The notes below the pieces were generated by a model. The model saw only the letters and a list, made by a program, of their open reading frames with translations, made no database searches and was not told where the DNA came from. The position numbers were made by a program, and so were the translations under genes. DNA of 64,000 nucleotides. Source: Paenibacillus oryzae (GTDB taxonomy: Bacteria; Bacillota; Bacilli; Paenibacillales; Paenibacillaceae). The stretch is taken from contig NZ_LYPA01000030.1 of assembly GCF_001675045.1 (NCBI RefSeq), positions 62,001 through 126,000 of the forward strand, given 5' to 3'. Positions 24,857 to 34,090 of this stretch are shown here, piece by piece (position 1 is the stretch's first letter; each line of letters starts with the position of its first letter).

Positions 24857-25846
24857 TTATGATCGGTTGTCCGCTGGGAACGAAAGGCCGATTTGCCGTC
24901 TGACCTCATCCATAATGTCCATGGCGATGACGGAATTTTCCCAGGAGTTGACGCGCGACTCCTGCCGCTTCTCCCGGATCATATCTATAAACTCCCCCAC
25001 CTCATAATACATGCTGTGCTCCACAGTCGGCCGGCTCAAGTCCCGAACGCTGCCGTCGCGCCGATGCAGCTCAACCTTATACGGCTCGCTGATTTTGTTA
25101 ATAACAATGCTTCCAGCCTCGCCTAAAATTTCGTTAGGCATTGTGGAATTCGTTATTTTGGAGTAATGCAAAACAGCGTCCATTCCTTCGTATTCCATCA
25201 GCACAGACCCTTCCCCGTCCACGCCAGAATCCAGCATAAAGCCCGTAGCTTTGACGGAACGAGGCCGCCCAAACAACACAACCGCAGGATAAATGCAATA
25301 AATGCCGATATCCATCAAAGCGCCATTGGACAATTCGGGACGGAAAGCGTTTAACACCTCACCCGCTTTGTAGGCATCATAACGAGAGGAATATTGACAG
25401 AAGCTTGCGGCATATCTGCGGATTGGCCCAATTTCATTCAAATGCTCCTTCACAGCCTCGAAGCCGGGCATCAGCGTTGATTTGACAGCCTCCATCAGGG
25501 CAACGCCGCTGCTCTTCGCGGCTGCCAGCATGTCCGCCAGTTCCATGGCGTTGGAGGCTATAGGCTTTTCGCACAGCACATGAACCCCGCGCTCCATTGC
25601 CGCAATGGCTGTGCGTGCATGCAGACTGTTAGGGTTAGCGATATATACGGCATCCACCTCGCCGCTTTCAGCCATTTCTTCCACACTGCCGAATACGGCA
25701 CCGACTCCATATTTGCTGCCAAACGCAAGGCCGCGCTCCCGGGAACGGGAACAAACCGCAGTCAATGAAAATTTTTCATGCAATAGCGCCGCGGCCAAAA
25801 ATCTGTCCGTAATCCAGTTGGTGCCTACCACTCCAAAACGTATCAT
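24857..25846 (-). CDS. Gfo/Idh/MocA family oxidoreductase
   Basis: 329 residues. N-terminal NAD(P)-binding Rossmann domain (FGVVGTNWITDRFLAA at the start; GVHVLCEKPIASNAMEL near 90 is the EKP signature with the catalytic Lys) and a C-terminal substrate domain (GALMDIGIYCIYPAV near 175). Members oxidise sugars, inositols or other polyols; the substrate is not predictable here. ATG with AGAGAGG upstream. Divergent from the membrane protein at 25940. Confidence 0.87.
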   Translation of the reverse strand: MIRFGVVGTNWITDRFLAAALLHEKFSLTAVCSRSRERGLAFGSKYGVGAVFGSVEEMAESGEVDAVYIANPNSLHARTAIAAMERGVHVLCEKPIASNAMELADMLAAAKSSGVALMEAVKSTLMPGFEAVKEHLNEIGPIRRYAASFCQYSSRYDAYKAGEVLNAFRPELSNGALMDIGIYCIYPAVVLFGRPRSVKATGFMLDSGVDGEGSVLMEYEGMDAVLHYSKITNSTMPNEILGEAGSIVINKISEPYKVELHRRDGSVRDLSRPTVEHSMYYEVGEFIDMIREKRQESRVNSWENSVIAMDIMDEVRRQIGLSFPADNRS

Positions 25847-25939
25847 AGCTAGTATCCTCTCTTTTTTGACAAAATGGAATCTCTTGTATTATAGTGGGGC
25901 AGAACACACGATCGGCAAATCAGTAGGAGGAAGAGATTA

Positions 25940-27328
25940 GTGATCATCCCAATAATTCTGCTCGTCATCGTTATCCTCTCAGCCGTGCTGAGTATTTATT
26001 TCAGCCAGTCAAAGCCGCGGAACGGAATCTGGTTTGGCGTATCGCTGCCCAAAAAAGCGCTTAAGGACAAACGTCTGGGGCAGCTGCAAAGCCAATATCG
26101 GCGGACCTATTACATCTTTGCAGCATGTATTCTGATCGCCGCCTTGCCGCTGCTTTTGCTTGCAAATTTGCCTTTGTTAACTTATCTTTATTTGCTATTT
26201 TGGACCGCTGGAGCTCTCTATGCCCCTGCTATTTTGTTCAGGCGTTATCATTATCTGGCGACCAGGTTAAAGCATGAAAAAGAGTGGTTCGGAGAGTCCA
26301 AAAGAGAAATTTCAATAGAGCCGGAAATACAGCGTTTGGCTGCAATGAAGCCGATATCGTCTTATTGGTTTCTGCTCCCGGCCCTTATTTCATGCGCCTT
26401 GCTGCTTGTTGCGGCTGTCGGCTCAGAGGGGCCGCTGCGCCTTGCAGGGCTGGCATCCTTGATTATGACCGGGGTCATGTTTCTGCTATACCGGATTTTC
26501 AGCAAGGGTAAAAGCCAGCCGGAAGGCGGCTCCGGGCCAAGCTCCGCTCTTCACAACGCAGCGAGACGGTATTGGTCTGTCATGTGGGTGGCGCTGGCTA
26601 TCTTTGAAGCCATCAATGCCTTTATTGCCTATGCTGTTTTGCGAGATGGACTGTCCGTCGACTTTAGCATTTGGGTTGGCGGCATTTTGATGGTTTCGCT
26701 TATTCCGTTAGCTGTCATTATTGCGGTGCATAATAAAATTCGCGGCTTGGAATACCGTTATGCCCATACCGATGGAAAAAGGTATTTCAATGATGATGAT
26801 GAATATTGGCGCTACGGCATGGTTTACTACAATCCGGATGATCAAGCCTTGCTTGTACCCAAACGGGTTGGTATCGGCTCCACCGTCAATATGGCGTCGC
26901 AACGCGGCAAGCTGTTTTTTTACGGGAGTGTGCCCTTAATCGCAGCCATCCTTCTCCCCGTCATGCTTATGCTTGCGCACAACGATGCCGTTTCACCTTC
27001 TCTTGTCATAAATGAGAATCGTACCGTTTCCATTGTAAATACAAAGTATTCTTACACCTTTAGTCTGGACGACATGCTCGATGTTACGCTTGAGGAGCAG
27101 CTGCCCTCCGGCTTTCGCAGCAACGGCATCGCCACCTCGGTCTATGCCAGAGGAAATTTCTCCTTAAACGAGCTGGGAGACTCCAAGCTGTACGTGTTCA
27201 AAAAATCGCCGCCGTTTATTGTCATCAAGCTGCCCGATCTTCATGTTATTTTTAACGAAGAAGAGGCCGCAGCCACCACGGAGCTGTATGAACGGCTGGC
27301 CGCCCTAAAAAAGCTTCCTTCTGAATAA
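25940..27328 (+). CDS. Multi-pass membrane protein with DUF5808-like segment
   Basis: 462 residues with about eight membrane segments. The segment YFNDDDEYWRYGMVYYNPDDQALLVPKR near residues 275-305 has the W...YYNPxD...VPKR pattern of DUF5808; the C-terminal 110 residues after the last helix look like an extracytoplasmic domain with a beta-rich stretch. The N-terminus (YFSQSKPRNGIWFGVSLP) resembles the DUF1648 and SdpI-type family neighbours. Function unknown. GTG start at 25940 with GGAGG upstream. Confidence 0.72.
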   Translation: MIIPIILLVIVILSAVLSIYFSQSKPRNGIWFGVSLPKKALKDKRLGQLQSQYRRTYYIFAACILIAALPLLLLANLPLLTYLYLLFWTAGALYAPAILFRRYHYLATRLKHEKEWFGESKREISIEPEIQRLAAMKPISSYWFLLPALISCALLLVAAVGSEGPLRLAGLASLIMTGVMFLLYRIFSKGKSQPEGGSGPSSALHNAARRYWSVMWVALAIFEAINAFIAYAVLRDGLSVDFSIWVGGILMVSLIPLAVIIAVHNKIRGLEYRYAHTDGKRYFNDDDEYWRYGMVYYNPDDQALLVPKRVGIGSTVNMASQRGKLFFYGSVPLIAAILLPVMLMLAHNDAVSPSLVINENRTVSIVNTKYSYTFSLDDMLDVTLEEQLPSGFRSNGIATSVYARGNFSLNELGDSKLYVFKKSPPFIVIKLPDLHVIFNEEEAAATTELYERLAALKKLPSE

Positions 27329-27364
27329 CACTTGGACTTATTGAGTTGTTTATTTCCAAATCTA

Positions 27365-28132
27365 TTACTCATGCTGTCCCCCCAGCAGCTCGTCCAGCAT
27401 TTTATCCCGATTGCCCAAAAACTGGCGGGTAACGATATAATGCTCGGTTTCCTCCCATTCTACCCTTCTGATGCCGTGTCTGCCGATTTCATAAATCCAG
27501 GCATCGGGGTATCCCATCAGGATGGGCGAATGGGTGGCTATAATAAATTGGGATTGCTGGTCAACTAGATCATGGATGCGCCCCAGCATGGAAAGCTGGC
27601 GGGTTGGAGATAACGCCGCCTCCGGTTCGTCCATGATATATAGTCCTTTTCCGCCAAAGCGGTGAAGGAACGCTGAAAAAAAGGATTCGCCATGGGATTG
27701 CTGATGAAGCGACTTCCCTCCGTAGGAATGAGATATCGGCGGGCCAAACGATGCTTCGCGGTCCATTTGATCTATATTGGTAGCCAGATTATAGTAGCTT
27801 TCGGCACGAAAGAAAAAGCCATCCCTTGGCCGCTGCGGCCCTCTCACAGGACGCAAATAGCGATAAAGCTCCGAATGCGACTCCTCAGTATGGAACGAAA
27901 AGTTGATGGTGCCGCCTTCGGCGTTAAACCCCAGTGCTACCGCAATGCCCTCCGTAATGGTTGACTTGCCGCTGCCATTTTCACCTATTAGAAACGTCAC
28001 CTTGGGATGAAAAGCAAGCTCCCCCAGCTGGCGAACGGCTTCAATTTGAAACGGATAAGCTTCCCAGGACGCAATATCCTCCTTCAGCAGCTCCACCCTC
28101 CGCAAAAAAGCTGTGCGCTCATAAATTGACAT
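27365..28132 (-). CDS. AAA family ATPase (RecF/ABC-like)
   Basis: 255 residues. Walker A IGENGSGKST near residue 49, signature-like HQQSHGES near 142, Walker B LYIMDEPEAALS near 165 and switch His in IIATHSPIL near 195. Domain type AAA_21/AAA_23, a soluble ABC-like ATPase with no long coiled coil. It starts three bases after the CYTH gene stop, so the two form an operon. Role unknown; possibly nucleic-acid related by family. Confidence 0.82.
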   Translation of the reverse strand: MSIYERTAFLRRVELLKEDIASWEAYPFQIEAVRQLGELAFHPKVTFLIGENGSGKSTITEGIAVALGFNAEGGTINFSFHTEESHSELYRYLRPVRGPQRPRDGFFFRAESYYNLATNIDQMDREASFGPPISHSYGGKSLHQQSHGESFFSAFLHRFGGKGLYIMDEPEAALSPTRQLSMLGRIHDLVDQQSQFIIATHSPILMGYPDAWIYEIGRHGIRRVEWEETEHYIVTRQFLGNRDKMLDELLGGQHE

Positions 28133-28135
28133 ACA

Positions 28136-28642
28136 TTAATCAACCCATTTTTTCCCTTGAAGCTTCTTCCATACCGTCTTGTTGCTGTATTGCTTCTGCG
28201 TGCTGATATCCTCACCAAACCAGGACGGCGCTTCAAAAGCATTTGCTTCCTGAAGCGTGTCAAATTCAACCTCAAGCACGGACAGATGGATCTGATCATA
28301 GACGTCGATTTCAACGGTTCTGCCTTCCCAATCCGCAGTTATTCTTGATTTCGTCAGGGGCACAAATCCAAAGGCCTCTACTACCTGCTCGTAAATGTCT
28401 TCTGTAATCTCGTATTCGATTTCCTCCCGCTGCAGCCCATTTCCGTTTTTGAAGGTATGCGTATAAGAGACGGCTCCCGTAGCCTCATTTTTTAATTTGC
28501 GAACGCGCAGCTCCTGCGTTTCGTCAATGGCCAAATAGGTCTGCCATATGCTCTGTGTGTGCCGAACCTTTATTTTCCCTTCTTGAATCAAGGTCTCCGG
28601 CTGTTCTGCAAGCAAAAATTTACGTTCTATTTCCATCGCCAT
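28136..28642 (-). CDS. CYTH domain protein (triphosphate tunnel metalloenzyme)
   Basis: 168 residues. It opens with MAMEIERKFLL, containing the E-x-E-x-K signature, followed by alternating charged strands (ELRVRKLK near 53, REEIEYEI near 80, EIDVYDQIHLSVLEVEFD near 120), the tunnel residues of this fold. Members hydrolyse inorganic triphosphate, thiamine triphosphate or make cAMP; the exact substrate is not readable. ATG at 28642 has a GGGGGG site; an upstream start at 28681 is less likely. Operon with the AAA ATPase. Confidence 0.85.
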   Translation of the reverse strand: MAMEIERKFLLAEQPETLIQEGKIKVRHTQSIWQTYLAIDETQELRVRKLKNEATGAVSYTHTFKNGNGLQREEIEYEITEDIYEQVVEAFGFVPLTKSRITADWEGRTVEIDVYDQIHLSVLEVEFDTLQEANAFEAPSWFGEDISTQKQYSNKTVWKKLQGKKWVD

Positions 28643-28833
28643 AAAAATTGCGTCCCCCCGCGTCATAGTAGGTTTTACCATTTAAAAGCTGTCAGCATCG
28701 ACTTTCTCCCAACGCTACCAAAATGTATGGCCGGAAGCAAGTCCCTCCTGCAGCCTGGCGTAAAAAACTAATTTGTCCGCCAGATGAAGATTGGCCTATA
28801 ATAGAATTATTCAACTCAAGGAGGGCGTTACGG

Positions 28834-29733
28834 ATGAAGGTAGCCATTGCCGGAGGCAGCGGATTTATTGGAGAGGCGATCACTGACGAGCTTCTGAAGC
28901 ACGGCCATCAGGTTTGTTGGTTGACCCGTGACGCCGCTTCTGCAGCTAACAAAAGAAATGTCGAATATATACAGTGGCTAAACGAAGGCGATCAGCCGGA
29001 AAACCGTCTGGAAGGCGTGAACGCCATCATTAATCTGGCCGGAGAATCCCTCAGCAGCGGAAGATGGACCCCCGCCCGCAAAAGCCGGATACTGGAAAGC
29101 CGGCTGCATGCAACCGCCGAGATCAAACGCATCATTCGCTCATTGAGCCATAAACCTTCCGTTTTGCTAAACGCAAGCGCAGTTGGTTATTACGGTACGT
29201 CGACGCGCCAAACCTTCACGGAGGAGCACCAGGTTCAGCCGTCGGATTTTCTTTCGCAGGTTGTTTCCCAATGGGAGGCCGAAGCCGACGGAGCCGGCAT
29301 TCGCACCGTTCTGATGAGGTTTGGCGTTGTATTGGGCCAGGGCGAAGGCGCGCTCCCCCGTATGGCGCTGCCTTACAAGCTCGGCTTTGGCGGAACATTA
29401 GGCAGCGGCAGACAAATCGTTTCCTGGATTCATATTAGAGATGTTGTCAGAGCTGTGCTGTTTTGTATGGAACAGCCTTCTCTTCAGGGTCCCGTCAACT
29501 TCACGTCTCCAAAGCCTTTAACAATGAAAGCATTTGGCCAAACCATTGGTAAAGTGCTGGGCAAACCTCATTATCTCCCCGCTCCTGCTTTTGCAATCAA
29601 GCTTCTATTAGGCGAGATGAGCGTTATGGCGCTTGAAGGACAAGCCGTCTTGCCACAGAAGCTGGTTGAAAGCTGCTTTGAATTTCTCTTTTCCTCGCCG
29701 GAAGCCTCCTTGAAGGATTGCTTGCTCCCTTAA
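28834..29733 (+). CDS. TIGR01777 family NAD-dependent epimerase/dehydratase-like protein (YfcH/SULA type)
   Basis: 299 residues. Rossmann start VAIAGGSGFIG at residues 3-13, VNAIINLAGESLSSGRW near 63, LNASAVGYYG near 112, and a C-terminal DUF1731-type region (PAPAFAIKLLLGEMSVMALEGQAVLPQKL near 250). An extended SDR whose enzyme activity is not established in the family, as far as I know. ATG at 28834 follows AAGGAGGG; the longer frame from 28723 lacks a site. Confidence 0.85.
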   Translation: MKVAIAGGSGFIGEAITDELLKHGHQVCWLTRDAASAANKRNVEYIQWLNEGDQPENRLEGVNAIINLAGESLSSGRWTPARKSRILESRLHATAEIKRIIRSLSHKPSVLLNASAVGYYGTSTRQTFTEEHQVQPSDFLSQVVSQWEAEADGAGIRTVLMRFGVVLGQGEGALPRMALPYKLGFGGTLGSGRQIVSWIHIRDVVRAVLFCMEQPSLQGPVNFTSPKPLTMKAFGQTIGKVLGKPHYLPAPAFAIKLLLGEMSVMALEGQAVLPQKLVESCFEFLFSSPEASLKDCLLP

Positions 29734-29873
29734 AAAAGCCTCATGCAGCTTATCTGTTATCGCCGTTTTTTGCTTCCTCTCTGTTCCATGCCTGTATTCT
29801 CTTCCTGCGAATGAAAAACTTGGCAGCCGGAGATGATACATAGGGAGCTTAGGGATGGAAAGGAGGCAGCGGC

Positions 29874-31412
29874 GTGCCAAAAACACATAAACCTCAACCC
29901 GGTAACGGAACGCTTCAGCCCGACTTAAAAAACAATCTGGATGAGCTTCAACGCGGAATGGGCAGCAGCTCGGACCTGATATTCAAAGAGCTGACCAACA
30001 ATTTAGGCTGGACCGGAGCCCTCCTTTTTATAGACGGCCTGGCGGACAGCGTAGCCATTCGTCACGCCATTCAGGATTTCCTGCATATCCAGTCCCGCAA
30101 TACTTCCGAAATTCACGAAAGCCCTGTTTCCTTTTTAAGCAGCAAAGTGATTACAGCGGGCAATACGAATATATTGAGTCACACTAACGAAATTTACGCC
30201 TCGCTACTTTCGGGAGGCATCATTCTTCTGCTGGAAGGCAGCACGGAGTGCCTCTCTATTATCGCTGAAGGCTGGAAAGACCGCAGTGTCAGCGAGCCAA
30301 CCTCCCAATCCGTCGTTCGCGGGCCTATGGAGGCCTTTACCGAAAACATCCGCACCAATACAACATTAGTCCGCCGCAAGATCAAAGATCCCAGGCTATG
30401 GGTGCAGGAGCTAAAAATCGGGGACGTTACACAGACCAACGTGGCCGTCATGCATATTGAAGGCCTTGCTGAGCAACACATCGTTGACGAGGTAATGGAG
30501 CGGCTGAACCGGATTGACATCGACGGCATTCTGGAAAGCGGTTATGTCGAAAGCTTCATCCAGGATAAAATCTATACACCCTTCCCGTTAATCTACAATA
30601 CGGAGCGGCCCGATACGATCGCGGCTGGCCTTCTGGAGGGCAAAGTTGCCATTCTGGTGGACGGAACGCCGTTTGTGCTGCTTGTGCCAGCCTTGTTCGT
30701 TCAATTTTTCCAATCTGCCGAGGATTATTACCAGCGGGCAGACATAAGCACGCTGCTTCGAATGCTGCGCTATATCTCCTTCTTTATTGCCATGCTTGCG
30801 CCCTCCATCTATATAGCCATTACTACGTTCCATCAGGAAATGCTCCCAACCGGCTTGCTGATCAATTTAGCCGCGCAGCGGGAAGGGGTCCCGTTCCCCG
30901 CCTTTGTGGAAGCAGTGCTGATGGAAATTACGTTTGAAATTTTGCGGGAAGCAGGCGTCCGCATGCCCAAAACTGTCGGTCAAGCTGTCTCCATCGTCGG
31001 CACCCTCGTTATAGGCCAAGCCGCCGTCGACGCCGGCATCGTTTCCGCCGCCATGGTTATTATCGTATCCATCACGGCAATCTCCAGCTTTGTTATACCG
31101 GCGGTTAATTTTTCAATAACAGTGCGCATGCTGCGTTTTCCGCTGATGGGGCTTTCCGCCTCCTTCGGATTGCTGGGCATTCTGCTAGGCATGATGATCA
31201 TCGTCCTGCACCTTGGAACGATCAAATCATTTGGCGTACATTATTTGCATACCTTCGCTCCGTTTAATTGGCGCGACCAGAAGGATGCCCTATTTCGCGC
31301 TCCATGGGTATGGATGAAAACGCGTCCTTCATCAACAGGCAAATTAAACCGCTTCCGGCAGAACCCGCGTCATTGGCCTACCGGCAACAATAAAGGAGGC
31401 TCCGGCTCATGA
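29874..31412 (+). CDS. Spore germination protein, GerA family A subunit
   Basis: 512 residues. Cytoplasmic N-terminal domain (about 1-260) with SSDLIFKEL and ILLLEGS motifs, then at least five membrane segments from about 270 (FFIAMLAPSIYIAITTFHQEMLPT). The family signature QREGVPFPAFVEAVLMEITFEILREAGVRMP near 340 is intact. A subunit of a nutrient germinant receptor in the spore inner membrane. GTG start with AAAGGAGGC. Operon A-C-D-B with ATGA overlap to the C subunit. Promoter of SigG type not clearly identified. Confidence 0.93.
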   Translation: MPKTHKPQPGNGTLQPDLKNNLDELQRGMGSSSDLIFKELTNNLGWTGALLFIDGLADSVAIRHAIQDFLHIQSRNTSEIHESPVSFLSSKVITAGNTNILSHTNEIYASLLSGGIILLLEGSTECLSIIAEGWKDRSVSEPTSQSVVRGPMEAFTENIRTNTTLVRRKIKDPRLWVQELKIGDVTQTNVAVMHIEGLAEQHIVDEVMERLNRIDIDGILESGYVESFIQDKIYTPFPLIYNTERPDTIAAGLLEGKVAILVDGTPFVLLVPALFVQFFQSAEDYYQRADISTLLRMLRYISFFIAMLAPSIYIAITTFHQEMLPTGLLINLAAQREGVPFPAFVEAVLMEITFEILREAGVRMPKTVGQAVSIVGTLVIGQAAVDAGIVSAAMVIIVSITAISSFVIPAVNFSITVRMLRFPLMGLSASFGLLGILLGMMIIVLHLGTIKSFGVHYLHTFAPFNWRDQKDALFRAPWVWMKTRPSSTGKLNRFRQNPRHWPTGNNKGGSGS

Positions 31413-32617
31413 CTCTGCGAAAATTGACCGCCTCCATCCTGGTGTTGTGCTGCTGTATGATGCTCACCACCGGCTGCTGGAACCGGAAGGAGCTGAATGA
31501 GCTCGCTATTCAGCTCGCAGCATCTATCGACAAGGAGGGCAAGCAATACCGGGTAGCCTCCCAGGTGGTCATACCCAGCGAAGTTTCCGCCAAAACAACA
31601 AGCAGCGGCATGTCTCCTGTCACCCTGTTTCAAGCAACTGCGCCTACGATGATTGAAGCCTTCCGCAAAATGACGGAGAGCAGCTCCCGCAAAATCTATT
31701 CCGCCCACCTGCGGGTTTTGATTATTGACGAAAATCTGGCGGAGGACGGTATTTCCGAAGTATTGGATTTGTTTTCCCGTAATCCCGAGACCAGAACCGA
31801 CTTTTATATCATAGTGGCAAGGCATAGCTCCGCCATCAGCATACTGGAAACCTTAACCTCCATGGAGCGCATACCGGCAGAAAATCTCTTTTATGCGCTG
31901 GACACCTCCGCCAAAAATTGGTCGCCTACCACAACCGTAACAATTGAGAATTTGATTGAGCAGTTGGTCTCGGAAGGGATTAATCCCGTATTAACCGGCG
32001 TTCAGCTTTTTGGCAACAAGGAGCAGGGAAAAAAAATCTCCAACGTCCAGCAAGTCAAGCCAGATGCGAAGGTGCGTTTCACAGGACTTGCCGTTTTCTC
32101 CAGCGATAAGCTGGCCGGGTGGCTTGACGAATCCAAGAGCAGGGGCTACAACTACATCCTGGATAACGTAAAAAGCTCTGCCGGCCATGTGGCTTGTCCC
32201 TCAGGCGGATTAATCGGACTTGAAACGCTGCGGAATCAGACGGTTGTTAAGGCGGACATTGTTGATGGAGAGCCGTTGATTTCAATCAAGGTCACCAATA
32301 TTAACACCATTGCCGATACGGAATGCAGGATTAACCTGTCCGATCCCGCAACCATCACGGATCTGGAGCATCAGGCCAGTGAAAAGCTTAAAAATGTCAT
32401 TGAGCAAACCGTTGTCTACGCACAGAAAAACTTTGATTTCGATATATTCGGCTTTGGGCAAAAGCTTTATCAGAGCCATCCGCGGCAATGGAAAAAAATA
32501 AAAGACGAATGGGCGACAACATATTGGCCCAAGCTGAAAATAAAATACGATGTTAAGTGCCAGATCCACAAGATCGGGACTACGCGCGACTCATTTATTA
32601 ACCACTTGAAAAAGTAG
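31409..32617 (+). CDS. Spore germination lipoprotein, Ger(x)C family
   Basis: 402 residues. Signal peptide with lipobox MLTTGCWNRKELNE, the typical Ger(x)C start, so a lipoprotein anchored at the outer face of the spore inner membrane. The three-domain C subunit pattern follows (VQLFGNKEQGKKISN, FTGLAVFSSDKLAGWLDE, IKVTNINTIADTEC) ending with IFGFGQKLYQSHPRQWKKIKDEW. Overlaps the A subunit by four bases. Confidence 0.92.
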   Translation: MTLRKLTASILVLCCCMMLTTGCWNRKELNELAIQLAASIDKEGKQYRVASQVVIPSEVSAKTTSSGMSPVTLFQATAPTMIEAFRKMTESSSRKIYSAHLRVLIIDENLAEDGISEVLDLFSRNPETRTDFYIIVARHSSAISILETLTSMERIPAENLFYALDTSAKNWSPTTTVTIENLIEQLVSEGINPVLTGVQLFGNKEQGKKISNVQQVKPDAKVRFTGLAVFSSDKLAGWLDESKSRGYNYILDNVKSSAGHVACPSGGLIGLETLRNQTVVKADIVDGEPLISIKVTNINTIADTECRINLSDPATITDLEHQASEKLKNVIEQTVVYAQKNFDFDIFGFGQKLYQSHPRQWKKIKDEWATTYWPKLKIKYDVKCQIHKIGTTRDSFINHLKK

Positions 32618-32630
32618 GGGGGCGTTTGCC

Positions 32631-32861
32631 GTGTTCGGCATTTTAATAACGCTGGGGATCATCCTAATTCCGTTTCTTGCGGAAGGCTTAACTCTTTTCA
32701 AAAAGCGATGGTATAAAGAGGCAGCCCTCTATACGCTCTTGCTGTCACTGGGGGGCTGGTTCAGCATCTGTACCTTTAATGTAATCACGCTTCCAAGCCC
32801 CTTTCTTCTGCTGAAAGCCGCATTCGCTCCGGCAATCAAGCTTTTTGGAATGGGGGAATGA
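32631..32861 (+). CDS. Small membrane protein, candidate germinant-receptor D subunit
   Basis: 76 residues with two membrane segments (about 3-20 and 33-55). GTG start at 32631 with GGGGGG upstream. It sits between the C and B subunit genes, a place where some Bacillus and Paenibacillus receptor operons carry a small two-helix D protein that modulates germination. No sequence motif proves it. Confidence 0.65.
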   Translation: MFGILITLGIILIPFLAEGLTLFKKRWYKEAALYTLLLSLGGWFSICTFNVITLPSPFLLLKAAFAPAIKLFGMGE

Positions 32862-32867
32862 TTAGAC

Positions 32868-33977
32868 ATGACTTCAAAGATAGAGCCATATATGTCGGTT
32901 CGCCAGCTTAAAGTGCTGGTTATTTTCTTTATCGTGGGAGATATTGCCTGGTTCCTTCCGTCCCTGGCCGCCAGTATCGTACAGCAGGATGCTTGGATTG
33001 CCACCATCATCGGCAGCGCTGCGGGCTGGGGACTTGCCGCGTTTATTTTTTGGTTCGGCATGCGTTTTCCGGGAAAAACGCTTGTAGACATTCATCGGGA
33101 TGTTGCGGGCAAGTGGATAGGCGGATTGCTGTCGCTCTTCTTTATTGTGCATATGCTGTCCGCTGCTTCCGCGGAGGTTAGAGCAATCGGACAGTTCGTC
33201 ACCACCCAAATTATGATGGAGACCCCTATGCGCGTTATTCTGTTTGTTTTTTCGGCAACGGTCGTTATCGCCCTGTTTGCGGGTTTGGAGGCTCTCTCGC
33301 TCACCGCGCAGGTGTTCTTTCTGTTATTTGTCGGCTTGTCCGTGCTGCTGCTGGCCCTGCTTACCGGCGAACTCGAATTTAGTAATCTGCTCCCTGTGCT
33401 CAATCATTCGCCCGCCGAATTTGCCAGGTCGGCTCTGATGCTATCTGTCTTTCCCTATGGGGAAATGACGGCTTTTTTGATGATTTTTCCCGCAGTGAAA
33501 AAGGAAGAGCGCATGTTCAAGCATTATTTGCATGCCGTTATGTGGGGCGGCCTAATGATTATTATGCTGGTAATGTTGTCTCTGCTGTCGCTGGGAGCTT
33601 ATTTGACCGAACAGCAGCTTTACCCCACCTATACCATGGCCAAAAAAATCAGCATCGGCGATTTTCTTCAACGGCTGGAGTTTATTCTGGTCATCAGCTA
33701 CGTTATGTCCACCTTTTTCAAATGCGCCATTCTCATCTACGCAGCCAAACAGGCAATTATCCAGTTGTTCAAGCTGCGGTACGGCCGCGCATTTATTATG
33801 CCGGTCGGCTTGCTGATGTTTGGCTTCTCCTATATCATGGCGCCGGATATCGTTTTTCTCAATTCGCTGGCCCCTTTCTGGTCGCTCTGGTCCCTTTCCA
33901 ATCTCATCGTGCTGGTAGGATTGATTTATCTCCTCCACCTCTTCAAATCCAGGCAAAAAAAGACCGGGGCGACTTGA
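32868..33977 (+). CDS. Spore germination permease, GerAB/GerKB family
   Basis: 369 residues, ten membrane segments, of the APC-superfamily-related endospore germination permeases. Start MTSKIEPYMSVRQLKVLVIFFIVGD resembles the family pattern (I-x-x-x-Q-x-x-x-L-I-x-x-x-x-G). The NHSPAEFARSALMLSVFPYGEMTAFL segment near 175-205 is the conserved unwound-helix region thought to bind the germinant. The stop codon lies inside a strong hairpin that terminates the opposing operon. Confidence 0.9.
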   Translation: MTSKIEPYMSVRQLKVLVIFFIVGDIAWFLPSLAASIVQQDAWIATIIGSAAGWGLAAFIFWFGMRFPGKTLVDIHRDVAGKWIGGLLSLFFIVHMLSAASAEVRAIGQFVTTQIMMETPMRVILFVFSATVVIALFAGLEALSLTAQVFFLLFVGLSVLLLALLTGELEFSNLLPVLNHSPAEFARSALMLSVFPYGEMTAFLMIFPAVKKEERMFKHYLHAVMWGGLMIIMLVMLSLLSLGAYLTEQQLYPTYTMAKKISIGDFLQRLEFILVISYVMSTFFKCAILIYAAKQAIIQLFKLRYGRAFIMPVGLLMFGFSYIMAPDIVFLNSLAPFWSLWSLSNLIVLVGLIYLLHLFKSRQKKTGAT

Positions 33978-33987
33978 CGCCCCGGTC
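33962..33987 (-). terminator. Terminator of the ECF sigma/anti-sigma operon, overlapping the ger permease end
   Basis: GACCGGGGCG and CGCCCCGGTC form a perfect 10-base stem; the T tract (TTTTTTT) is on the minus strand. It may also act on the ger transcript although no T tract follows on plus. Confidence 0.8.
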
Positions 33988-34090
33988 CATCTGCGCTGCT
34001 GATATTACTCCCGCGCTCCGCAATCCAAGCGGAGCATTGCAGCGTTGTTATGGCAGCAACTCCCGCTAAGGTGCAATTTCTGCATCGCAG

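Noticed and set aside
33542..34069. 175-codon plus frame at the end of the ger permease
   Set aside because: A shadow of the permease gene that reads through the terminator.
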